Source: Pseudomonas songnenensis | GTDB taxonomy: Bacteria; Pseudomonadota; Gammaproteobacteria; Pseudomonadales; Pseudomonadaceae | DNA length: 64,000 nucleotides | Direction: 5' to 3' | NCBI RefSeq assembly: GCF_003696315.1 | Contig: NZ_RFFN01000004.1 | Location: 256,673 to 320,672, forward strand | In this document: one piece after another, positions 56,824 to 64,000 of the stretch | How the letters are laid out: the number at the start of each line of letters is the position of its first letter | Position numbering within the stretch: the stretch's first letter is position 1 | Position numbers and translations under genes: made by a program | The notes under the pieces: generated by a model | Database searches by the model: none | What the model was told of the DNA's origin: nothing | Seen by the model: only the letters and a program-made list of their open reading frames with translations

Positions 56824-57180
56824 ATGGTCGAGCACCTGACACCTACCACTGTATTCAAATGCCTGGCGGACGAGACTCGCGTGCGGATTGCATTGCTGAT
56901 CGCCCGTGAGGGCGAGCTGTGTGTATGCGAGCTGACCTGCGCGCTGGATGAAAGCCAGCCGAAGATCTCGCGGCATCTGGCGCTGCTGCGCGGCTGCGGA
57001 ATCCTGGAAGACCGCCGTCAGGGCCAGTGGGTGTATTACCGGCTCCATCCGCATCTGCCTGACTGGGTGACTGACATGCTGCAGCCGATCCTGGCTGCCA
57101 ACAAGAACTGGCTGAGCGACAACGTGCAGCGCCTCGACAGCATGCGCAACCGACCCGAGCGGGCGACGGTGTGTAGCTGA
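56824..57180 (+). CDS. arsR: Arsenic-responsive repressor
   Basis: A 118-residue SmtB/ArsR winged-helix repressor. The metalloid cysteines C33, C35 and C39 stand in ELCVCELTC at the recognition helix, the E. coli-type site. The DNA-recognition helix is SQPKISRHLALLR. It probably controls both divergent operons from 56208-56399. Confidence 0.94.
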   Translation: MVEHLTPTTVFKCLADETRVRIALLIAREGELCVCELTCALDESQPKISRHLALLRGCGILEDRRQGQWVYYRLHPHLPDWVTDMLQPILAANKNWLSDNVQRLDSMRNRPERATVCS

Positions 57181-57219
57181 ATCGCTTCGTTCACTCGCCA
57201 CAACTTTCAGGATTACCCC

Positions 57220-57933
57220 ATGTACGACGACCTGCCCAATATCGACCCCGAACTACTGGACGTGCCCGACCTCGACAAGCTGGCCCTGCCGGCAGGTCCG
57301 GAGCACAAACCACGCATCCTGCTGCTCTATGGCTCCAACCGGGAGCGCTCCTACAGTCGTCTGCTGGTGCAGGAAGCTGCGCGTCTGCTGGAGCGTTTCG
57401 GTGCCGAGACGCGCATCTTCAATCCATCCGGATTGCCGCTGCCGGACGATGCACCGGACAGCCATCCGAAGGTGCAGGAACTGCGCGAGCTGATGCAGTG
57501 GTCGGAGGGCCAGGTGTGGTGCTCGCCGGAACGGCATGGCTCGATGAGCGCGGTATTCAAGGCCCAGATCGACTGGGTGCCGCTGGCCATGGGCGCGCTG
57601 CGGCCGACCCAGGGCAAGACGCTGGCGATCATGCAGGTCAGCGGCGGCTCGCAGTCATTCAATGCGCTCAATCAGATGCGCGTGCTGGGTCGCTGGATGC
57701 GCATGCTCACCATCCCCAACCAGTCCTCAGTGGCCAAGGCCTATCTCGAGTTCGACGAGGCAGGGCGGATGAAGCCCTCGGCCTATTACGACCGCGTGGT
57801 GGATGTGATGGAGGAGCTGATCAAGTTCACCCTGCTGGTACGCGGTCGGGCCGACTATCTGGTCGATCGCTATTCGGAACGCAAGGAGTCGGCCGAAGCG
57901 CTGTCCCGTCGCGTCAATCAACGCTCCATCTGA
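57220..57933 (+). CDS. arsH: ArsH NADPH-dependent FMN organoarsenical oxidase
   Basis: A 237-residue flavodoxin-fold protein that oxidises trivalent methylated and aromatic arsenicals. The FMN loop [25 protein letters not shown] and VSGGSQSFN are conserved. The standard length is kept. Confidence 0.94.
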   Translation: MYDDLPNIDPELLDVPDLDKLALPAGPEHKPRILLLYGSNRERSYSRLLVQEAARLLERFGAETRIFNPSGLPLPDDAPDSHPKVQELRELMQWSEGQVWCSPERHGSMSAVFKAQIDWVPLAMGALRPTQGKTLAIMQVSGGSQSFNALNQMRVLGRWMRMLTIPNQSSVAKAYLEFDEAGRMKPSAYYDRVVDVMEELIKFTLLVRGRADYLVDRYSERKESAEALSRRVNQRSI

Positions 57934-57951
57934 CTTCCAGGAATCGCCCGC

Positions 57952-58446
57952 GTGTCCCATCCCTACGACATCCTCGATGTACCCGGCAGCGCCGGTCAGC
58001 TGATCTTCACACCGTGTCCCGGCAGCAAGGGCAGCAGCGTCGACGAGGCGCTGGCGACCCTGCACGCGGCCGGTGCCGACGCGCTGATCACCTTGATGCC
58101 CGCCGAAGAGCTGGCCCGCAACGAGGCGACGCAGCTGCCGCAACTCTGCGCCGAGCGCGGCCTTGAATGGTTTCACCTGCCGGTGGCCGACGAGCAGGTG
58201 CCGCTGGCGGACTTCGACCAGGCCTGGGAACAGTCGGCGGATCGGATCAATGAACTGCTGGATGCTGGCAAACGCGTCGCCATTCACTGCAAGGGTGGCT
58301 CTGGTCGTACCGGACTGATCGCAGCGCGCATCCTGATAGACCGCGACGTGCCGCGTGCAACCGCTATCGCCAGCGTCCAGGCGTTGCGCCCCAAGGCTAT
58401 CCAGCATCCGGCCCATGTCGGCTGGATCGAACGCTTCGGCGCATGA
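57952..58446 (+). CDS. Dual-specificity-type phosphatase in the ars operon
   Basis: A 164-residue cysteine phosphatase with the P-loop H-C113-KGGSG-R119-T and a candidate acid aspartate in the [12 protein letters not shown] region. Its start is GTG 57952. It resembles the CDKN3-like phosphatases found near arsH and arsJ. Possible substrates are a phosphoprotein or an arsenate/phosphate ester made by the GAPDH. This is not known. Confidence 0.85.
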   Translation: MSHPYDILDVPGSAGQLIFTPCPGSKGSSVDEALATLHAAGADALITLMPAEELARNEATQLPQLCAERGLEWFHLPVADEQVPLADFDQAWEQSADRINELLDAGKRVAIHCKGGSGRTGLIAARILIDRDVPRATAIASVQALRPKAIQHPAHVGWIERFGA

Positions 58447-58456
58447 CGGGCTTCGC

Positions 58457-58783
58457 ATGCTGAATACGCTTGGCCTGTTCGTCATTACCGCGATAGCGGA
58501 GATCGTCGGCTGCTATCTGCCGTACCTCTGGCTGAAACAGGGCAAGAGTATCTGGTTGCTGCTGCCGGCTGCGCTTTCCCTCGCGCTGTTCGCCTGGCTG
58601 CTGTCGCTGCATCCCACCGCCGCCGGGCGCGTGTATGCGGCGTATGGCGGCGTGTATGTCGGCGTGGCGCTGGTCTGGCTGTGGCTGGTCGATGGCGTTC
58701 GCCCGACCTGGTGGGACCTGCTTGGCTGCGCCGTGGCGATGCTGGGCATGGCGATCATCATGTTCGCGCCGCGCAATCTCTGA
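58457..58783 (+). CDS. YnfA/UPF0060-family small membrane protein
   Basis: A 108-residue protein with four helices and the YnfA marks [25 protein letters not shown] and WDLLGC. Relatives of this family include an SMR-type drug exporter in E. coli. Its role in an ars operon is unknown. It lies 10 bp after the phosphatase gene. Confidence 0.88.
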   Translation: MLNTLGLFVITAIAEIVGCYLPYLWLKQGKSIWLLLPAALSLALFAWLLSLHPTAAGRVYAAYGGVYVGVALVWLWLVDGVRPTWWDLLGCAVAMLGMAIIMFAPRNL

Positions 58784-58809
58784 TCCATCATTTCAGGAGC
58801 GAGTCATCC

Positions 58810-59814
<1,005 letters not shown>

Positions 59815-60002
59815 GATGCCGCTTAGAGGCGTTCGCTGAGAGCGGTGCGGGTTATGGAAAACGGCAGGGTGGCGGGCTGAAGCCCACCCTACGGCAAATC
59901 CGTGACTCGACGCCCCCGACGCTCTTTTCTCGGCATGCCACGCCATAACTCCTCGCCAATCTAGCTGCGCAATACACCTGCTCAATCAATCCGGAACCGA
60001 CC

Positions 60003-61217
60003 ATGCAAGCCCTTGCCCGACTGTCCCCCGAGGTGCGCCAGTACCTGATCGTCACCGGTAACTACTGGGCGTTCACGCTCACCGATGGCGCGCTGCGCAT
60101 GCTGGTGGTGCTGCATTTCCATTCGCTGGGCTACACGCCACTGCAGATCGCGGCGCTGTTTCTGTTCTACGAGGTGTTCGGTGTCGTCACCAATCTGATT
60201 GGCGGCTATCTCGGCGCTCGACTCGGCCTGAACCGGACGATGAACCTCGGCTTGGCGATGCAGGTGGTGGCACTGCTGATGCTCACCGTACCAGCGGCGT
60301 GGCTGACGGTGCCTTGGGTGATGGGTGCGCAGGCGTTGTCCGGTATCGCCAAGGATCTGAACAAGATGTCGGCCAAGAGCTCAATCAAGCTCTTGGTGCC
60401 CGACAGCCAGCAGGGCAGGCTGTACAAATGGATAGCCATCCTCACCGGCTCGAAGAATGCCCTCAAGGGCGTGGGATTTTTCCTCGGTGGCGCACTGCTG
60501 ACGCTGCTGGGATTCGCCGGCGCGGTCCTGGCGATGGCTGCGGTGCTAGCCGTGATCTGGATCAGCAGCCTGGTCCTGTTGAAAAAGGATCTTGGCAAGG
60601 CGAAGGCCAAACCGAAGTTCAAGGACATCCTCTCCAAAAGCCAGGCAATCAACGTGCTGTCGGCCGCGCGGCTGTTTCTCTTCGGGGCGCGCGATGTCTG
60701 GTTCGTCATCGCGCTACCGGTGTACCTGAGCACTGTCTTCGGCTGGAATTTCTGGATGGTCGGCGGCTTTCTGGCCTGCTGGATCATCGGCTACGGCATC
60801 GTCCAGTCGATGGCGCCGGCCATTACCGGCAAGCGCAGCGGCAAGGTACCGGATGGACGTGTGGCCTTCATCTGGGCCGCACTGCTGGCGGCGCTACCCG
60901 CGGCAATCGCTGTGGGCCTGACAGCTGGTGCATCGCCCCAATGGGTGCTGATCGGCGGGCTGCTGCTATTCGGTGCGCTGTTCGCGGTGAATTCCTCGCT
61001 GCATAGCTACCTGATTGTCAGCTATGCCAAGGAAGACGGCGTTTCGCTGGACGTGGGCTTCTACTACATGTCCAACGCCATGGGTCGCCTGATCGGTACC
61101 TTGCTCTCAGGCTGGGTGTTCCAGGCCTATGGGTTACAGGCTTGCCTGTGGGTGTCTTCTCTCTTCGTACTGCTCGCCGCGATTATTTCGCTGCGTCTGC
61201 CGCGTCACACGCAATAG
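60003..61217 (+). CDS. arsJ: ArsJ 1-arseno-3-phosphoglycerate exporter
   Basis: A 404-residue twelve-helix MFS protein. It matches ArsJ in its opening (LSPEVRQYLIVTGNYWAFTLTDGALRMLVV) and in FEVFGVVTNLIGGYLGARLG-like helix 2 region. It exports the unstable arseno-ester made by the GAPDH, which then breaks down to arsenate outside. It is the last gene of the rightward ars operon. Confidence 0.93.
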   Translation: MQALARLSPEVRQYLIVTGNYWAFTLTDGALRMLVVLHFHSLGYTPLQIAALFLFYEVFGVVTNLIGGYLGARLGLNRTMNLGLAMQVVALLMLTVPAAWLTVPWVMGAQALSGIAKDLNKMSAKSSIKLLVPDSQQGRLYKWIAILTGSKNALKGVGFFLGGALLTLLGFAGAVLAMAAVLAVIWISSLVLLKKDLGKAKAKPKFKDILSKSQAINVLSAARLFLFGARDVWFVIALPVYLSTVFGWNFWMVGGFLACWIIGYGIVQSMAPAITGKRSGKVPDGRVAFIWAALLAALPAAIAVGLTAGASPQWVLIGGLLLFGALFAVNSSLHSYLIVSYAKEDGVSLDVGFYYMSNAMGRLIGTLLSGWVFQAYGLQACLWVSSLFVLLAAIISLRLPRHTQ

Positions 61218-61229
61218 CTGATTAGGGAA

Positions 61230-61251
61230 GGTCGGGCGCGAACGCCCGACC
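61230..61251. terminator. Hairpin between arsJ and the porin gene
   Basis: The 9-bp stem GGTCGGGCG / CGCCCGACC with a CGAA loop lies between convergent genes. No T-run follows, so termination would be weak or Rho-assisted. Confidence 0.5.
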
Positions 61252-61259
61252 CGTATCGC

Positions 61260-62513
61260 TCAGTAGGTGTACTGCAGCTGTGCCCAGAGTTTCTCGGTAT
61301 CCACCGAATAGTCATCCGCGTCGTAGCCGGCGTACTTGACCGTTGCGACCAGCCCTTTGACCAGCGGGATCGCGCGGCTGTAACCGATGTTGATCTCTTC
61401 CCCGTACTGCTCGCTGCCGCGTTGGGCGCGGAAATCGTGGTACCAGGCCTGCAGCGTGCCGCCGAAGAGCGGTAGTGTGCCCCCCAGGTAAACGTCCTGC
61501 ACACCGTCCGCTGGCGTCAGCAGGAAGGTGTCGGCCCAGCCCTGAAAGGCGTGCTTGGTGGCCAGCGGCGTCTGGAAGGCGCGATTGCCTGGCCCCGAGT
61601 CGCCGCCCAGTACTTCCACGCCCGCTTTAAGCGTCGCACCCTTGAGGGCATAGCCCAGCTCGGCCAGGTAGTACTCGCTGCTCAGCTCCTGAGGATTGCC
61701 GGCGTAGTCCTGCTGGCGCGCATATTCAAGCGCATAGCTGATGCCGTGGAGGGCACCATTCAGACGCAGGCCGGTGGTCTTGCTGGACAGGGTGCCGAGC
61801 GCAGCGGCGGGTGCGGTGGCGATGTTGTCCAGTCCCAGCAGATAGCTGTAGGCGGTGGCCGTCAGCTCCGGTGAGTGCGCGTAGCGGGCATTGAACAGAT
61901 GGCTGTGGCCTTCGATATTGGCCGGGTTGGCGCGATTGTCGAAACGGTTGTCGCCCGGGCCGAAGATCGTGTTGATGTTATCGATGTAGGCGTAAGTCAG
62001 CGTCAGCTTGTCGAGCGGTTGCAGCTGGCCCAGCACGCCGTCGTAGGTTTGTTCGTTCTGCCGCCAAGCGACGCCACCTACGAAACGTTGATTGTCCAGA
62101 TTGATGCGCTGACGGCCGGCAATGGCGCTGCCGAACGCATGGTCGTAGCGCAACAGCGCCTGGTTGATTTCGCTGCCGTCGGGATCGGGTACTGCCGAGT
62201 AGTCGGTCTGTCCATTGCGGGTGCTGTTGTAGGCGGCATCACCCAGTCGACTTACGTTGTCTGCTTCGACCAGCGCCGACAGGCCGTACCACTTGCCGGT
62301 CTGAAAGCCGACACGGGTGCGCAGCGTCTGCGCATTGGCGTGCTTGAGTGCGTTGTCCTGGTCGATGTGCTCGTAGCGATAGCGCAGATCCAGAATCGGC
62401 TTGGCGTCGGTGATCAGGTCGCTGAAGTTCTCCCCGGCGAGGATCGCAGGACTGCAGAACAGCCCGACGCTAAGCAGGCAGGGTGTCAGATGATGTGGAC
62501 GCAGCTTTCTCAT
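61260..62513 (-). CDS. Outer-membrane porin, alginate-export-like
   Basis: A 417-residue beta-barrel with a signal peptide (1-26, ending SPAILA). The mature protein starts GENFSDLITDAKPILDLRYRYEHID and ends with aromatic LQYTY, the usual barrel terminus. Many strands alternate aromatic and polar residues. It resembles the alginate_exp-type porins. The substrate is unknown, and a link to arsenic is not shown. Confidence 0.82.
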   Translation of the reverse strand: MRKLRPHHLTPCLLSVGLFCSPAILAGENFSDLITDAKPILDLRYRYEHIDQDNALKHANAQTLRTRVGFQTGKWYGLSALVEADNVSRLGDAAYNSTRNGQTDYSAVPDPDGSEINQALLRYDHAFGSAIAGRQRINLDNQRFVGGVAWRQNEQTYDGVLGQLQPLDKLTLTYAYIDNINTIFGPGDNRFDNRANPANIEGHSHLFNARYAHSPELTATAYSYLLGLDNIATAPAAALGTLSSKTTGLRLNGALHGISYALEYARQQDYAGNPQELSSEYYLAELGYALKGATLKAGVEVLGGDSGPGNRAFQTPLATKHAFQGWADTFLLTPADGVQDVYLGGTLPLFGGTLQAWYHDFRAQRGSEQYGEEINIGYSRAIPLVKGLVATVKYAGYDADDYSVDTEKLWAQLQYTY

Positions 62514-62654
62514 GTGTTGCTCCCTTGGTTGGCATCGGAGCGAACGATAGGCTGCTTACTATTTTTGCCATTGACAGCAGTCAAGGCTGAAAAATGCTCT
62601 GCCGTGGGCATTGCAGCCCGTTTCGGGCTGCTTGCGGCTCAGGTGCCGTTTCGC

Positions 62655-62834
62655 TTAATGCGCAATGGCAGCTTTCAACATGCCGATATCGGTCGCGGCA
62701 CGCTGGATCAGCGCCGCAGCGTTCGGCCCCGTTTTCTCCTGCCCGCTGCGACGGCCACGACGCCAGTGCGCCATCGGCTGCAGTGCGCTGATATCCGAAC
62801 GGGTAACCAGTTCTTCGAGTGATCGCTTGCTCAT
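62655..62834 (-). CDS. Small unknown protein
   Basis: A 59-residue ORF from ATG 62834, which follows GAGGAC at fair spacing. The product starts MSKRSLEELVTRSD, has a basic middle (WRRGRRSGQEK) and a helical end. No family is recognised. It stands between the porin and the RES gene, same strand. Confidence 0.45.
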   Translation of the reverse strand: MSKRSLEELVTRSDISALQPMAHWRRGRRSGQEKTGPNAAALIQRAATDIGMLKAAIAH

Positions 62835-62966
62835 CGTCGCGTCCTCACATCGTCTGTTCGGGGGAGCGTCCATGCGCCATGGGGGAGTCCTTGAGCAAAG
62901 GATGCGCGGAGTTTGTTACAGCTGGTTGGCAGTCACGCGCGTGCGGACGAGCGGCGCCGGGCGGGC

Positions 62967-63665
62967 CTACGGCGAAACCTCGCCGATGGCGCTGACACTG
63001 GTAATTCCGGCGTTCCAGATCATCTCGTAATGGGCGGTCTGGACAACAGAGAGCACATTGCGCGGCGTCATGAGCGCCCAGCAATGCTGGCCAGGCTTGC
63101 GCACCGAGCGGTAGCGCAGACCTGCAAAGCCGTCCTGCCGGAGCTGGCGACCGAACTGGCGCGCCGCGGAATAGTCATTCGGATCGTAGATCGGGTCGGT
63201 CAGCGCGACGGTCGTGGCATCCAGCAGGCCTGCCTCGTCAAACTGGCACGACAATCCGCGAAAGACGAAGCGCTCGAAGTTCAGACCCACCACGCCGGAC
63301 CAGTACAGCTCCTGGTGATGGCGCACTTCAGCCAGGGCCGTTTCCATGCTGTCGGCCAGGTAGAGCACGCCGTAACTGCCATCGCTGAAACGCGAGCCTG
63401 AGGGATTCACATGGGTGAACGGAGCGGTGGCATAGGAGCAGCCGGGAATGCCGAACGGGATCTCGCCGCGGGGAATCAGCTCGAGTCGGCCGGTCTCGTT
63501 GTGCAGGCGCGGGTTCGTCAGGGCCTGGAGCTGATAAAGCATGTCGAACTCATCGGCGTCGGCCACGTCATCGAACAGCTCGATGGGCGGAAACTTCGAG
63601 TTGACCAACCGATATGCCTGCAGCTTCGCCGACGGCCGAACCGGCAGCCGCTTCGGCACTACCAC
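62967..63665 (-). CDS. RES-domain toxin
   Basis: A 232-residue RES-family protein, of the toxins that degrade NAD+. The RES domain has YRLVN at its start and YLADSMETALAEVRHH, with Arg, Tyr and Glu residues of the active site. Its start overlaps the antitoxin stop by 7 bp, the normal order antitoxin then toxin. Confidence 0.85.
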   Translation of the reverse strand: MVVPKRLPVRPSAKLQAYRLVNSKFPPIELFDDVADADEFDMLYQLQALTNPRLHNETGRLELIPRGEIPFGIPGCSYATAPFTHVNPSGSRFSDGSYGVLYLADSMETALAEVRHHQELYWSGVVGLNFERFVFRGLSCQFDEAGLLDATTVALTDPIYDPNDYSAARQFGRQLRQDGFAGLRYRSVRKPGQHCWALMTPRNVLSVVQTAHYEMIWNAGITSVSAIGEVSP

Positions 63666-64000
63666 TGCGCGCCCCGCAGGCTGTCGATCCGCCGGAATGT
63701 CTCGTACAGCGAAATCATGTCGCCCTGCGCCATGACCTCCAGCGGTGAACGGCCGTTGAAGAATTCGTTGTGATTGGGCATGCCAGGGAAACCGTAGGTG
63801 TTCTCCGGATTATCGAAGATCAGTCGCAGAGCGGCGTGGATATTGAGGATGAAACTGATGCGCTGCATCTGATCCGGATCCAGATTCACCGACCAGTCGG
63901 CATTACGTAACTTGGCGCGCGCATGAGTGCTGCGGGAAATACGCAGAATCCGACAGGCCTGTTCGGTCGTGGCCTGCCATTTCTCCAGAATATTCACCGC
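63659..64000 (-). CDS. Xre/MbcA/ParS-type antitoxin, cut by the window end
   Basis: At least 113 residues of a DUF2384-type antitoxin, the frame being open at the window edge. The C-terminal toxin-binding part reads LRLIFDNPENTYGF and NGRSPLEVMAQGD. A GTG at 63997 could be internal or the real start. It is expected to block the RES toxin's active site and to repress the pair. Confidence 0.82.
   Translation of the reverse strand, partial: AVNILEKWQATTEQACRILRISRSTHARAKLRNADWSVNLDPDQMQRISFILNIHAALRLIFDNPENTYGFPGMPNHNEFFNGRSPLEVMAQGDMISLYETFRRIDSLRGAQW

Overview
The window reads as chromosome from a gamma-proteobacterial pseudomonad, most likely of the Pseudomonas stutzeri (Stutzerimonas) group. 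The evidence is the gene orders ppiB-glnS-cysS-folD-tRNAs, tig-clpP-clpX-lon-hupB-ppiD and gacA-uvrC-pgsA, a TTG-started GacA, a pqqABCDEH-ercA-ercS' block, and high-GC codon use throughout. The species is inferred, not proven.

Layout. 1-4.9 kb: translation and one-carbon housekeeping genes (ppiB 5' end, glnS, cysS, folD) and a tRNA-Arg/His/Leu cluster. 5-8.2 kb: an unknown membrane protein and a FadR-type regulator paired with a TSUP exporter. 8.2-15.6 kb: a denitrification block (nirK, a 41-aa membrane ORF, norC, norB, norQ, norD) with unusual architecture: NirK carries an extra N-terminal blue-copper domain and NorC carries a second c-heme domain. 15.7-24.2 kb: the protein quality-control block tig-clpP-clpX-lon-hupB-ppiD, with a highly structured RNA region after hupB.

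24.2-28.3 kb, minus strand: the most interesting segment. It is a compact operon with overlapping genes that starts with a 24-aa peptide closely resembling the PQQ precursor PqqA (same Glu-x3-Tyr core). A hairpin, a PqqD-like carrier and a PqqE-like radical SAM/SPASM enzyme follow, then a possible hidden 32-aa membrane ORF, a four-helix His-containing membrane protein, a SerC-like aminotransferase lacking the phosphate-binding residues, and a dihydroorotate-dehydrogenase-like protein lacking the catalytic serine. No PqqB or PqqC belongs to this set. I infer a second, undescribed PQQ-like peptide-derived cofactor or RiPP pathway. It lies next to exaC (28.7 kb), an Old Yellow Enzyme homologue, and the complete ordinary PQQ operon with ercA-ercS' (31.8-40.0 kb), so one genome carries two parallel PqqA/D/E sets.

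40-48 kb: copper/silver efflux (His/Cys-rich secreted protein, CusC-, CusB- and CusA-type proteins with all three CusA methionines), a CDF transporter and a membrane protein. 48.3-52.2 kb: gacA-uvrC-pgsA, tRNA-Gly, tRNA-Cys and small genes. 52.3-61.2 kb: two divergent arsenic operons. The left one has arsO, acr3, an ArsP-like permease and a small thioredoxin. The right one has arsC, arsR, arsH, a dual-specificity-type phosphatase, a YnfA-like protein, GAPDH and arsJ. Together they encode As(V) reduction with As(III) export and, in parallel, arsenate export as 1-arseno-3-phosphoglycerate. 61-64 kb: an outer-membrane porin, a small unknown ORF and a RES/Xre-type toxin-antitoxin pair cut by the window end. 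No rRNA, CRISPR array, IS element or prophage was seen.
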